Assembly: GCF_013426915.1 (NCBI RefSeq)
Contig: NZ_AP023179.1
Coordinates: 3,800,671 to 3,864,670 of the forward strand
Source: Paraburkholderia sp. PGU19
GTDB lineage: Bacteria; Pseudomonadota; Gammaproteobacteria; Burkholderiales; Burkholderiaceae
Reading direction: 5' to 3'
Length of the DNA stretch: 64,000 bases
The notes beneath the pieces were generated by a model. It saw only the letters and a list, made by a program, of their open reading frames with translations, ran no database searches and was not told the origin of the DNA. Position 1 is the stretch's first letter. Every line of letters begins with the position of its first letter. The translations under genes and the position numbers were made by a program. Of the stretch, positions 45,633 to 54,573 are shown piece by piece.

Positions 45633-47243
45633 ATGACCGCATTGGCTTCGGCTTCCACTTCAAGCGATTCAACGGCTGACCTGCCGCTGCACGGCGGCTC
45701 GACATCCGCCCAGCCCGCCGCCCCTGCTCCGCTCACAGGCGGAAGGCTCGCGCTGCTAACCGTCGGACTCGCGCTCGGTACGTTCATGGAAGTGCTCGAC
45801 ACGTCGATCGCGAACGTCGCCGTGCCGACCATCTCGGGCAGCCTCGGCGTCGCGACCAGCGAAGGCACGTGGGTGATCTCGTCGTATTCCGTAGCATCGG
45901 CGATCGCCGTGCCGTTGACGGGTTGGCTCGCGCGGCGGGTCGGCGAAGTCCGGCTGTTCACGCTGTCGGTGCTGCTCTTTACGGTTGCGTCCGCGGCTTG
46001 CGGCTTCGCGCACAATTTCGAGTCGCTGATCGCGTTCCGTCTGCTCCAGGGGCTGGTTTCCGGCCCGATGGTGCCGCTTTCGCAGACCATTTTGATGCGC
46101 TCCTACCCGCTCGAGAAACGCGGCCTCGCGCTCGGCCTATGGGCAATGACGGTGATCGTCGCGCCGATCTTCGGTCCCGTGATGGGCGGCTGGATCACCG
46201 ATAACTACACCTGGCCGTGGATCTTCTACATCAACCTGCCGATCGGCCTTTTCTCGGCGGCATGCGCGTACTTCCTGCTGCGCGGACGCGAAACGCAGAC
46301 GACGAAACAGCGCATCGACGGAATCGGCCTCGGACTGCTGGTGATCGGCGTGTCGTGCCTGCAGATGATGCTCGACCTCGGCAAGGACCGCGACTGGTTC
46401 AGTTCGACGTTCATCGTCGCGCTCGCGATCATCGCGGTAACGTCGCTGGCGTTCATGATCGTGTGGGAGATGACAGAGAAGGAGCCTGTCGTCGACCTGT
46501 CGCTCTTCAAAGACCGCAACTTCGCGCTGGGCGCGCTGATCATCTCGTTCGGCTTTATGGCGTTCTTCGGCTCCGTCGTGATTTTTCCGCTCTGGCTGCA
46601 GACGGTCATGGGCTACACGGCGGGAAAAGCGGGGCTCGCGACCGCGCCCGTCGGACTGCTCGCGCTCGTGCTCTCGCCGATGATCGGGCGCAACATGCAC
46701 CGGCTCAATTTGCGGATCGTCGCGAGCTTCGCGTTCGTCGTGTTCGCGATCGTGTCGTTGTGGAACTCGACGTTCACGCTCGATGCACCGTTCAATCAGG
46801 TGATTCTGCCGCGTCTCGTGCAGGGCATCGGTGTGGCCTGCTTCTTCGTGCCGATGACGACGATCACGCTGTCCAGCATTTCTGACGAACGGCTGGCGAG
46901 CGCATCGGGGTTATCGAACTTTCTGCGCACGCTGTCAGGCGCAATCGGCACGGCGATCAGCACGACGTATTGGGAAAACGACGCGATCTATCACCATGCG
47001 GTGCTGTCGGAATCGGTGAACGCATATTCGGCGAATACGACGTCTTATAGCGATCTGCTGACGACGCTGGGTTTCAAGGGACAGGCGGTGACGGCGCAAC
47101 TGAACGAGATCGTCACGCAACAGGGCTACATGATGGCGACCAACGATTTCTTCCGCATTTCGTGTGCGGGCTTCGTGGTGCTGGCGTGTCTTGTGTGGGT
47201 TACGAAGCCCAAAAAGGGCGCGGCGGCGTCAATGGGACATTGA
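45633..47243 (+). CDS. DHA2 family MFS multidrug efflux pump (EmrB-like)
   Basis: 536 residues from the ATG at 45633 with AAGGAGA. Fourteen membrane segments begin at residue 40 or so. The DHA2 motifs are ALGTFMEVLDTSIANVAVPT (motif D1), WVISSYSVASAIAVPLTGW, and PMVPLSQTILMRSYP. It should expel drugs or organic acids with proton exchange. An EmrA-like adaptor is missing from the cluster; the NodT outer-membrane protein nearby is the likely third component. Confidence 0.92.
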   Translation: MTALASASTSSDSTADLPLHGGSTSAQPAAPAPLTGGRLALLTVGLALGTFMEVLDTSIANVAVPTISGSLGVATSEGTWVISSYSVASAIAVPLTGWLARRVGEVRLFTLSVLLFTVASAACGFAHNFESLIAFRLLQGLVSGPMVPLSQTILMRSYPLEKRGLALGLWAMTVIVAPIFGPVMGGWITDNYTWPWIFYINLPIGLFSAACAYFLLRGRETQTTKQRIDGIGLGLLVIGVSCLQMMLDLGKDRDWFSSTFIVALAIIAVTSLAFMIVWEMTEKEPVVDLSLFKDRNFALGALIISFGFMAFFGSVVIFPLWLQTVMGYTAGKAGLATAPVGLLALVLSPMIGRNMHRLNLRIVASFAFVVFAIVSLWNSTFTLDAPFNQVILPRLVQGIGVACFFVPMTTITLSSISDERLASASGLSNFLRTLSGAIGTAISTTYWENDAIYHHAVLSESVNAYSANTTSYSDLLTTLGFKGQAVTAQLNEIVTQQGYMMATNDFFRISCAGFVVLACLVWVTKPKKGAAASMGH

Positions 47244-47295
47244 CGCCGCCGCGGGATTGAGAGCGCTGCGGCTCCCGATGCTTCAACGAGAGAGA

Positions 47296-48021
47296 TTACT
47301 TGCCGTCGACCTGGAGCTCGACGCTGCGGTTTTTCGCGCGGCCGATAGCAGTCGTGTTCGGCGCGACGGGCGATGCGCTGCCGTAGCCTTCCACATCCCA
47401 CTTCGAAGCACGCAGGCCAGCCGTTGCCAGATAGCTCTGCACCGAACGCGCACGTGCTGCCGACAGACGGTTGTTCAGTTCGGCTGAACCCGTCGAATCG
47501 GTATAGCCGGCGATCGTCATACGTTCGATATCGACACCCTGGTTGGCCGCGATGAAATCATCGAGCTTCGCCGTGGCAACAGGCGTCAGCGTCGCGCTGC
47601 CGACCGCGAACGTCGCGTCGCCTTGCAACGTGATCTTGCGCTGCGGTGCGTGACGGACAGGAGCGGGAGCGACGACGGGAACCGGGACGGCCGCTACGGC
47701 GACGGGCGCCGGCTGGACAGGCTGCTCGACAACAGGCGTTGCGCACTGGAACGTGATTTCGCTCGGATCATTTTCCGATTTGAGATCCGACGTGATGTGA
47801 TCGACCGACGAAATACGCATAGCCGGCTTGTCGCCGCAAATGCGTTTGACTTCAGCCATGCAGCTCTTGGAGCTTTCAAGCAAACCGAGACATTGGACGC
47901 GATACGCTTGAGTTCCGTTGGCCAAAGTCACGACGTCGGTGTTGTGGGCGGGCCCGGAGTAGGAAGTGCATCCCGCGATGCCGGCGATGCAAGCGATCGC
48001 CGTCAAGATACGAAAGAACAT
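47296..48021 (-). CDS. OmpA family lipoprotein
   Basis: 241 residues from the ATG at 48021 with GAGAAG upstream. Lipobox IAGC (C18). A first domain (19-110) has four cysteines, which suggests disulfides. A Pro/Val/Ala linker (125-150) precedes the OmpA C-terminal peptidoglycan-binding domain: FAVGSATLTPVATAKLDDF, then GYTDSTGSAELNNRLSAARA and GYGSASPVAPNTTAIGRAKN. It anchors the outer membrane to peptidoglycan. Confidence 0.9.
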   Translation of the reverse strand: MFFRILTAIACIAGIAGCTSYSGPAHNTDVVTLANGTQAYRVQCLGLLESSKSCMAEVKRICGDKPAMRISSVDHITSDLKSENDPSEITFQCATPVVEQPVQPAPVAVAAVPVPVVAPAPVRHAPQRKITLQGDATFAVGSATLTPVATAKLDDFIAANQGVDIERMTIAGYTDSTGSAELNNRLSAARARSVQSYLATAGLRASKWDVEGYGSASPVAPNTTAIGRAKNRSVELQVDGK

Positions 48022-48126
48022 GAGACTTCTCGCAGAAGAAATTAGAGTTACGAGACGATAGGGGCTGCGGGTCTCGACTCCAATCGGAGAAGTCTTAATC
48101 AAAAATTTGCTTCGATTTGATTCGTC

Positions 48127-48615
48127 CTACTGCGAAACGGGTTCGCCCGTCGGCGACGAGACCGATTGACCACTCGATCCGCCCGATTGTCCGGACGGCA
48201 ATGGCGCCGCCACATTCGCCGCGCCGCCGCGCACGAACTGCTTGAAGTCGGCGCCCGCTTCCCACGGGTTCGGTTTGCATCCGAGCGAGCTGTCGCAATG
48301 CGCGGCAAAACCGATCGTCGACGTGCCGTCGTTGTTCGGCGTCTTCGTGATTTCGAATGAGAGATCGCGCTTGCCGCCGTCGGGCCCCGCTGTCTGGATC
48401 AGGGTATCGGTCGCGGTGGCGACCTCGTAACGGGAATGCGTCGTGACCCACGTGCGCGCGCGCTGCCACCACGCGTCGCATTGACTCTTGCTGTCGCAGG
48501 TCAGCGGGGCGGTCGCGATCTGCATCACATCGGGATCGACCTGCCCTCGCGTCGAGCAGCCGCCGGCCGACACGCAAACCGCGACCCAAAGCGCGGCTAT
48601 CAGACCTTTGTTCAT
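48127..48615 (-). CDS. Lipoprotein of unknown function
   Basis: 162 residues from the ATG at 48615, with GGAGG about 9 bp upstream. Signal peptide with lipobox SAGGC (C20). The mature part holds four more cysteines (LTCDSKSQCDAWW, AAHCDSSLGCKPN), probably two disulfides, and ends in a Gly/Ser/Gln-rich tail. I do not recognise the family. It lies upstream of the OmpA-type lipoprotein gene on the same strand. Confidence 0.75.
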   Translation of the reverse strand: MNKGLIAALWVAVCVSAGGCSTRGQVDPDVMQIATAPLTCDSKSQCDAWWQRARTWVTTHSRYEVATATDTLIQTAGPDGGKRDLSFEITKTPNNDGTSTIGFAAHCDSSLGCKPNPWEAGADFKQFVRGGAANVAAPLPSGQSGGSSGQSVSSPTGEPVSQ

Positions 48616-48780
48616 AACCCGGATTCCTCCCTCGCCCATGTCGGAGCGGCGAAGCGTTGCGTTATACAGGGTTGGACCGCGACGTTGGCTACGCGTTTCA
48701 TACCGCGCGCATGAAGTCAGAGCGACGTTCGGGCACCGCGAGATCTGTTGCAGCAATTTCCGTCCCCGGCTTGCGCACCA

Positions 48781-48807
48781 TGAAAAAGGGCAGCACAAAG
48801 CTGCCCT
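48781..48807 (-). terminator. Terminator of gshA
   Basis: On the minus strand AGGGCAGC, TTTGT, GCTGCCCT is followed by TTTTC, about 40 bp past the gshA stop. Confidence 0.75.
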
Positions 48808-48844
48808 CATCAGATGCGAGTCGCGTACGCGACGGCGTACCCGA

Positions 48845-50458
48845 CTAAACGCTGAAGCGGTTCAACGTATAAGCGCGATACGCGGCAACGAACGCGTCGA
48901 ATGAACCGACTTCCTCGCGCTCCAGCTTTGCCTGTTCGGCGAGCGATTGCGTAGCGAGCGCGGCGAACTCTTGCGTTTGCGCTGCGTCCAGCGGACGCGC
49001 GCGGAAATACTCCGCGTGCGCGACGCTCTGCGCGAGACCGAAGTCGAGGAAACTCTGCTGCTTGTCGCGCATGATCTGCAGCACGCGAGCCGACGGCGTC
49101 AACGACGCATCCGCGAGCTTGGCGCGTTGCGTCGCGACCGCGCGCGCGTGGCTATCGTCGCCGCGAATCGAATCGAGCGCAGCGGCTGCGTGATCGATTT
49201 TCGCGAGCAGTTCATTGGCCCAGTCGAGCATCTTGACGGGTTGTCCGTCGCGCACCAGTTCGAGGCCGGGCTTGCGCCCTTCCATCGTCACGCGGCCGAA
49301 GTTCTGGTTCGCTTCCGTATAGGCCGGCGGCGGCAGCGCCGCGCTTTCGTCGAGTGCGCACACGAGCAGATAGGCGTCGAGAAAACGCGCGGCTTCGAGC
49401 GAAATACCCGTCGGTTCGAACGGATCGATATCCATGCAGCGCACTTCCACGTACTGGACGCCGCGCGCCCCAAGCGCATGCAACGGACGCTCGCCCGGAT
49501 ACGTGACGCGCTTCGGGCGGATCGTCGAGTAGAACTCGTTTTCGATCTGCAGCACGTTGGTGTTGATCTGCACCCATTCGCCGTCGCGCTGCGTGCCGAT
49601 CGCCTCGTACGGCGGATACGGCTGGCTGACGGCTTTAGCGAGCGCGTCGAGGTAGCCGGGCAGCGTGTCATAGTCGGCGTGCAGCGCGGCTTGCGCCGTG
49701 GTGTTCGAATAGCCGAGATCGCTCATGCGCAGGCTCGTTGCATACGGGCGATAGAGCGTGTCGGCGTCGAACGTTTCGAGCGTGTGCGCACGGCCGCGCA
49801 AAAAGCGCCTGTCGAGCGCCGGCGACGCGCCGAACAGATACATCAGCAGCCAGCTCGTGCGGCGGAAATTACGAATCAGGGCGAGATAGCGTTCCGACTG
49901 GAAATCGACGGCATTGGCCGTGGATTGCTGGTCAGACCGCAGCAGCCGCCACACTTCTTCGTTCAACGAATAGTTGTAGTGGATGCCCGCGATACATTGC
50001 ATCGTGCGTCCGTAGCGCAGCGCGAGTCCGACCCGGTACACGTACTTCAGCTTGCCGATGTTCGACGTGCCATAGTCCGCGATCGGAATCTCGTCGTCTT
50101 CGGGCAGAACGCCCGGCATCGAGTTGTTCCACAGCACCTCGTCGCCGATGGCCGAATAAACGAAACGATGCAGCGTGTCGAGACGCTCGAGCGTGGTCGC
50201 CGCGTCGTGCTCGGCGGACGTGATCAGTTCGAGCAGCGCTTCCGAATAGTCCGTGGTCAGCGAAGGATGGGTGAGCGCCGAGCCGAGCGCGCGCGGATGC
50301 GGGGTCATCGCGAGATGGCCGTCGGATATCACGCGCAGGCTTTCCTTTTCGATGCCGCGCAAACCGGTCGTCAGCGCGTCGCGCTGCGGGCCAGAAGTCA
50401 GCACGGACAAGCGGTGCAGCAGCGCGTCGGTCGTGCGGGAGGGTGTCGTGTTTGGCAT
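48845..50458 (-). CDS. gshA: Glutamate-cysteine ligase (class I)
   Basis: 537 residues from the ATG at 50458; another ATG at 50497 is in frame. It has the proteobacterial GCL pattern: GLRGIEKESLRV near the start, LTTDYSEALLELIT, LPEDDEIPIADYGTSNIGK, and VQYVEVRCMDIDPFEPTGI. It makes gamma-glutamylcysteine with ATP, the first step of glutathione synthesis. It is a single-gene unit with its own terminator. Confidence 0.95.
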   Translation of the reverse strand: MPNTTPSRTTDALLHRLSVLTSGPQRDALTTGLRGIEKESLRVISDGHLAMTPHPRALGSALTHPSLTTDYSEALLELITSAEHDAATTLERLDTLHRFVYSAIGDEVLWNNSMPGVLPEDDEIPIADYGTSNIGKLKYVYRVGLALRYGRTMQCIAGIHYNYSLNEEVWRLLRSDQQSTANAVDFQSERYLALIRNFRRTSWLLMYLFGASPALDRRFLRGRAHTLETFDADTLYRPYATSLRMSDLGYSNTTAQAALHADYDTLPGYLDALAKAVSQPYPPYEAIGTQRDGEWVQINTNVLQIENEFYSTIRPKRVTYPGERPLHALGARGVQYVEVRCMDIDPFEPTGISLEAARFLDAYLLVCALDESAALPPPAYTEANQNFGRVTMEGRKPGLELVRDGQPVKMLDWANELLAKIDHAAAALDSIRGDDSHARAVATQRAKLADASLTPSARVLQIMRDKQQSFLDFGLAQSVAHAEYFRARPLDAAQTQEFAALATQSLAEQAKLEREEVGSFDAFVAAYRAYTLNRFSV

Positions 50459-50707
50459 TGATGCGGGTCGAACAGGGTCGGCCGCCATGCGCCGCACGGT
50501 GCTGCTCGGCGCGGTCGACCATGTTCGGCGGAATTTTCAGTAGCGGGCACTTTAACATCTCGCCAGAACGGCTGCTTGGCGTTGCCTCAGGCCGCTCCCG
50601 CGCAGCTTGCAGACGGGCTTCGGGCGCCTGCTGCGCGTCTTCTCACTCTACGCCGCGCAGGGCCGCGAAGTCGATCGACGACGTTCGCCGAAATGTGCGG
50701 AAGGCCG

Positions 50708-51631
50708 CTAGCCGCCGCGTGCAGCGCCTGCCCGATCGGCGACTTCATTCCACAGATGCATCGCCGCATAGGCACGCCACGGCCGCCACGCGTCAGTTCG
50801 GGCGCGCTGCTGGTTGGGACGCACGAGCGCCGGATCGCGCGCTGCGATGGCTTGCATCAGCACGAGGTCCCAGGCGGGCCACGCGTCGGCGTCCCGCCAG
50901 GCGCGCATCGCGACGTATTCGACCGTCCATGGACCGATTCCGGGCAGCGCGAGCAACGACGCGCGCAACTGCGCAAGATCGAAGGACGCGCTGCCGATGC
51001 TGTCGATCGGCACGTCTCCGTTCGCCACGGCGCGCGCGAAGCCTTGCAAGGCGTCAATGCGCTTGCCAGGCATGCCGATCTGCGCAAGATCGACGGCGGC
51101 GAGCGCGGCGGGCGTCGGGATGCGCCACGCGGTGCTCTCGTGCGGATGACCGTCGATGCGCTCGCCGGCGCGCTGCACGATTCGTCCGATGATCGTCGTG
51201 GCGGCCTTCACGCTGACCTGCTGGCCAACGATGGTCCGCACGACGAGCTCGAACCCGGACCAAGCGCCGGGCACGCGCAGGCCTGGCGCCGCCGCGACCA
51301 GCGGCGCGAGCCACGGATCGCCCGCGAGGCTCGCGCCGATCGCCTTGGGATCCGCGTGCAGATCGAACATGCGAGCAATCGGCGCGGCGAGCGCGTCCGC
51401 GTGACGGCTCGCCGCGCCGTCGATGGTCGCGACGATGCAATGCCTGCGGGGATGCTTCCGGACGTTGAGTGTGCCGCTATCGCCGTTCCAGCCGATCGCC
51501 CGACGCCATACGCCGTCTTCGACGGCTTCGACGCCCGGCGTCGCGCGTCCTCCGAAGAAGCGGAGGATGCGCGGCCAGTCATAGGGAGCTTTGAACGGGA
51601 GTTCGAGTGTGACGGTCAATGTGGGGCTCAA
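50708..51631 (-). CDS. alkA: DNA-3-methyladenine glycosylase (AlkA-type)
   Basis: 307 residues from a TTG at 51631 that overlaps the ada stop by 4 bp (TTGA); another TTG at 51619 is possible. The N-terminal AlkA domain (LTVTLELPFKAPYDWPRILRF shown by its ends) is followed by HhH-GPD: VRTIVGQQVSVKAATTIIGR, the hairpin LPGIGPWTVEYVAMRAW, and the catalytic aspartate in WPAWDLVL. It removes alkylated purines. Coupling to ada gives a single adaptive-response unit. A longer frame upstream is an overlap with ada in another frame. Confidence 0.9.
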   Translation of the reverse strand: MSPTLTVTLELPFKAPYDWPRILRFFGGRATPGVEAVEDGVWRRAIGWNGDSGTLNVRKHPRRHCIVATIDGAASRHADALAAPIARMFDLHADPKAIGASLAGDPWLAPLVAAAPGLRVPGAWSGFELVVRTIVGQQVSVKAATTIIGRIVQRAGERIDGHPHESTAWRIPTPAALAAVDLAQIGMPGKRIDALQGFARAVANGDVPIDSIGSASFDLAQLRASLLALPGIGPWTVEYVAMRAWRDADAWPAWDLVLMQAIAARDPALVRPNQQRARTDAWRPWRAYAAMHLWNEVADRAGAARGG

Positions 51632-52758
51632 GCGGCGTGATCCATGTCGGCGGTGGGATGAATGGCCTCGTGGGCGTCGCGCGATTCGCGGTGCGTCTCG
51701 GTATCGAGCAACACGGCTTTGCGCGCGACACCCCAGCGATAGCCCGCCAGCGCGCCGTCCTTGTGCACGACGCGATGGCAAGGTATCGCGAGCGCGACAG
51801 GGTTCGATGCGCAGGCATTGGCGACGGCCCGCACCGCGCGCGGCGAACCGACCGCTTCGGCGATCTGCGAATAGCTGCGCGTCTCGCCGTACGGAATGCG
51901 GCGCAGCGCTTCCCACACACGCTGCTGGAAGGCCGTGGCGGCGATATCGAGCGGCAGATCGAAACGCTGACGCGTGCCGCGCAGATAACCGTCGATCTGC
52001 TCGATGAAAGGCGCGAGCTGTTTCGGATCGTAGATCAGTTCCGCGCTCCCGAATTCGTTGCGCAGGTCGTCGACGAGCAACGCGTTGTCGTCGCCGAAGG
52101 CGATCTTGCAGATGCCCTTGTCGGTCGTCGCGACCAGCACCAGGCCGAGCGAAGTCTGCGCGCTCGCGTAGTGGACGCGCAGCCCGGCGCCTTTGCGCCG
52201 ATATTCGGACGGCGCCATGCCCAGTTCTGCGGCGGCCGTATCGTACATCCGGGACGGCGAGCCGAAGCCCGCGTCGACGGTGGCGCGGGTCACGTCCGCG
52301 CCCCGTTGCAGCGCGTCGCGCAACGCTGCGCCGCGCTGGGCCGCCTGGTATTGCCGCGGCGACACGCCCACTACACGCTTGAACAGCCGCTGCAGGTGAA
52401 ACGGGCTGACGTGCACTGCCTCGCTCAGTTGCGCGAGCGTGAGGCGTTGCTGCGGGTCGGCGTCGAGCGCCGCGCAGGCGCGGTTCACGATTTCGAGTTC
52501 GCGCGGCAGGCCGCCCGGCTGGCAGCGTTTGCATTCGCGATAGCCCGCGGCGCGCGCTTCGTCGGTTGAAGTGAAGAAGTCGACGTTCTCGCGGCGCGGC
52601 AGGCGTGAGGCGCACGACGGTCGGCAGAACACACCCGTCGTACGGACGCCGTAGAAGAAGGCGCCGTCGGCGGACATGTCGCGTTTCAGGACGGCTGTCC
52701 AGCGCTCGTCGTCGTTGGCGAACGTGGCGGGCGTCGCTTGGGAGAAGGCTGTGTTCAT
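51628..52758 (-). CDS. ada: Bifunctional Ada: methylated-DNA methyltransferase and regulator
   Basis: 376 residues. The N-terminal zinc domain has C45, C49, C76 and C79 (VFCRPSC; RECKRC), with C45 the likely phosphotriester methyl acceptor. An AraC-type helix-turn-helix follows (about 100-190). The C-terminal O6-methylguanine transferase has C327 in AIPCHRVV. On methylation of the N-terminal cysteine it activates its own operon, here ada-alkA. Confidence 0.95.
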   Translation of the reverse strand: MNTAFSQATPATFANDDERWTAVLKRDMSADGAFFYGVRTTGVFCRPSCASRLPRRENVDFFTSTDEARAAGYRECKRCQPGGLPRELEIVNRACAALDADPQQRLTLAQLSEAVHVSPFHLQRLFKRVVGVSPRQYQAAQRGAALRDALQRGADVTRATVDAGFGSPSRMYDTAAAELGMAPSEYRRKGAGLRVHYASAQTSLGLVLVATTDKGICKIAFGDDNALLVDDLRNEFGSAELIYDPKQLAPFIEQIDGYLRGTRQRFDLPLDIAATAFQQRVWEALRRIPYGETRSYSQIAEAVGSPRAVRAVANACASNPVALAIPCHRVVHKDGALAGYRWGVARKAVLLDTETHRESRDAHEAIHPTADMDHAA

Positions 52759-52923
52759 CGTTTGCCCCGGGGACGGTTTTGATGCTTACCACTTTAGCGG
52801 GCAGGTTCACACAGTACGCTCCGCTTCTTGCTGTGTCATTTGGGCCGCGCGACGGGGAGATTTTTCCCATATATCGGGAGAATCTGCCCCTTAAAAAAGT
52901 TGGGGTTTTCCCTTAAAAAGTTA

Positions 52924-52952
52924 TTGCGTCGCATCAAGCCGGCGTGTATAGT
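52924..52952 (+). promoter_or_regulatory. Sigma-70 promoter of the candidate small RNA
   Basis: TTGCGT (52924-52929), a 17-bp spacer, TATAGT (52947-52952). Start would be near 52959. No protein-coding gene follows closely; a terminator is reached about 60 bp later. Confidence 0.6.
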
Positions 52953-52958
52953 GGTTCT

Positions 52959-53021
52959 TGTCTCCTCCATGTCTCCTCCTGATATGGATTCAGCCCGCTC
53001 CAATCGAGCGGGCTTTTTTTT
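52959..53021 (+). ncRNA. Candidate small RNA with anti-Shine-Dalgarno CUCCUCC motifs
   Basis: About 63 nt between a sigma-70-like promoter and a strong terminator. It holds TCTCCTCC twice (52961-52968 and 52972-52979). The second copy sits in the loop of a hairpin, TCCAT (52966-52970) pairing with ATGGA (52984-52988). The first overlaps the stem base. The terminator is AGCCCGCTC/GAGCGGGCT plus eight T. CU-rich loops of this kind are a hallmark of small RNAs that mask ribosome binding sites in rhizobia and Burkholderia. No open frame fits. Confidence 0.6.
52992..53021 (+). terminator. Terminator of the candidate small RNA
   Basis: AGCCCGCTC (52992-53000), CAATC loop, GAGCGGGCT (53006-53014), then a continuous T run to 53021. 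It follows no coding gene on the plus strand. Confidence 0.85.
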
Positions 53022-53121
53022 GCCTCATCGTTTTGCTCCCCGGCTGGCTGTCGCCATCTTCGCGCGCAATTCCTTCTACACTGAGCTCTTCATCGGAACC
53101 TCAGAGACGGGACGCCGCGCC

Positions 53122-53535
53122 ATGAAATTCCAGATTCTCGATATCGATCACGTCGTCATCCGCGCTACTAATCTCGACGCGATGACGCGCTTTTATCAGG
53201 ACGTACTCGGTTGCACGCTGGAGAGGGAACAACTCGAAATCGGGCTGATTCAGCTGCGCGCGGGACGCTCGTTGATCGACCTGTTGCAGGTTGGCGGAAA
53301 GATCGACCGGCCGGAAAGCGGTACGCCCGGCGCGGGGCGAAACATGGATCACGTTTGCCTGCGCGTCGAGCCTTTCGACGCGGGCGCGTTGAAGACATGG
53401 TTCGCCGCGCAAGACGTGCGCATCGGCGAAGAGGCGCAGCGTTACGGTGCGGATGGTTATGGACCGTCGCTGTATCTGTTCGATCCGGAGGGCAATATGG
53501 TCGAACTCAAAGGCCCACCGGCTGATAAGCCTTGA
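53122..53535 (+). CDS. VOC family (glyoxalase-like) protein
   Basis: 137 residues from the ATG at 53122. Two beta-alpha-beta-beta-beta modules: DIDHVVIRATNLDAMTRFYQ (8-27) and NMDHVCLRVEPFDAGALKTW (74-93), with LYLFDPEGNMVELKGP closing the site. Possible metal ligands are H10, H77 and E128. Such proteins include glyoxalase I, dioxygenases and resistance proteins; the substrate cannot be told. Confidence 0.88.
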   Translation: MKFQILDIDHVVIRATNLDAMTRFYQDVLGCTLEREQLEIGLIQLRAGRSLIDLLQVGGKIDRPESGTPGAGRNMDHVCLRVEPFDAGALKTWFAAQDVRIGEEAQRYGADGYGPSLYLFDPEGNMVELKGPPADKP

Positions 53536-53546
53536 TTGCCGCACTC

Positions 53547-53561
53547 GGTTTTTGGTACACA
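53547..53561 (-). repeat. 15-bp repeat, distal inverted copy
   Basis: GGTTTTTGGTACACA is the exact reverse complement of the 15 bp at 58720-58734 beside the integrase gene. It lies between the VOC gene and yaeQ, and contains the octamer TGTGTACC seen repeatedly around the integrase. Confidence 0.6.
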
Positions 53562-53581
53562 GAGCGTGCAACTACCACCGC

Positions 53582-54160
53582 TCAGCGGCCACCGTGCGCA
53601 GCGGGACGCGCGTTCGCCGCAGCCTTGAGCACCGTCCATTCGACAGGAACGGCGTCGGCGGTTTCGCTGCCTAGCCAGGCCGCGTGATCCTGAACTGTGC
53701 ATTGGAGTCGCATCGTCCGTTCGGCCAGCGCGGCCAGCGCCGGCGCGACGTTTTCACCGAGCGTCCAGACGGTCACGTTGCGCAGGCGTTCGACCTTGTT
53801 GCGCACGCCTTGCCACCAGATATCCGAAGTCCGGCCGCCATACGCGATCACGATCACTTCGTTCGCCCGCCCGCTCGCCTTCGCGATCCGGCGTTCGTCC
53901 GGTTGACCGACGTCGATCCAGGTGTCGATGGCGCCTGTCAGATCCTTGGCCCACAGATCGGGTTCGTCGATGTCCGACAGGCCCTTGCAGAATTCGAGGC
54001 GCTCTTGCGCGAACAGCGCGAAAGCGGCGACGCGGACCATCATCCGTTCGTTCGTTTCCGACGGGTGCAGCGCGATCGTCAGCGAATGGTCCGCGTAGTA
54101 GTGCCGGTCCATGTCGGCGATCTGGAGGTCAGCCTTATAGATTGTCGATTTCAGAGCCAT
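53582..54160 (-). CDS. yaeQ: YaeQ family protein
   Basis: 192 residues from the ATG at 54160. It starts MALKSTIYKADLQIADMDRH, then HPSETNERMMVRVAAFALFA and GLSDIDEPDLW, all hallmarks of YaeQ, a PD-(D/E)XK-like fold protein. DEPDLW and DTWIDVGQPDERRI carry the nuclease-like acidic residues. The function is uncertain; in enteric bacteria it can compensate for RfaH loss. Confidence 0.9.
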   Translation of the reverse strand: MALKSTIYKADLQIADMDRHYYADHSLTIALHPSETNERMMVRVAAFALFAQERLEFCKGLSDIDEPDLWAKDLTGAIDTWIDVGQPDERRIAKASGRANEVIVIAYGGRTSDIWWQGVRNKVERLRNVTVWTLGENVAPALAALAERTMRLQCTVQDHAAWLGSETADAVPVEWTVLKAAANARPAAHGGR

Positions 54161-54573
54161 GCTACAACCTGGTCCCGCGAATGCGGACCGGAGAGTGAAT
54201 AGAGAGTCGGCGTACCGTGCCATGATCGTCCCCTGCCTTGCAGCGGTGGCGCCTCGGTCGCGCGTCTCGCCGATGAAACACATTTGCCGGATTGCCGCGA
54301 CGTCAGGCCGTAAAGCCTTGTCGCGTCAACCTTCCTGCTTTCGCTTGCCTTGAAAGCAGCAACATATGTGCCGAGTCCGCGCTATCGAGCCATCGCGCGC
54401 GTTTCGCGTCTGGCTGCAAGGTGGGACCGTGATGATACCGAATATGCGGGCGCAGCATGACAGCCTGATGTGGCCGCCGGGCGCGGGTGATGAGCGAATG
54501 GAATCAGTGGACAGGTTTCGCGCAGCCGATCGGCGCGCTAGCGTCGGAGCGAAGGGTCAGCTGAAAAACGATG
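54161..54573. other. Intergenic stretch upstream of yaeQ
   Basis: No convincing gene. A 78-codon frame at 54366-54602 has no Shine-Dalgarno and runs into a hairpin. The promoter of yaeQ must lie in the left part. Confidence 0.5.

Noticed and set aside
48947..50461. 504-codon open frame antisense to gshA
   Set aside because: Shadow frame with the typical Arg/Val/Glu bias; gshA itself is unmistakable.
51631..52870. N-terminal extension of the AlkA frame through ada
   Set aside because: It runs out of frame through the whole ada gene; the TTG overlapping the ada stop is the natural start.
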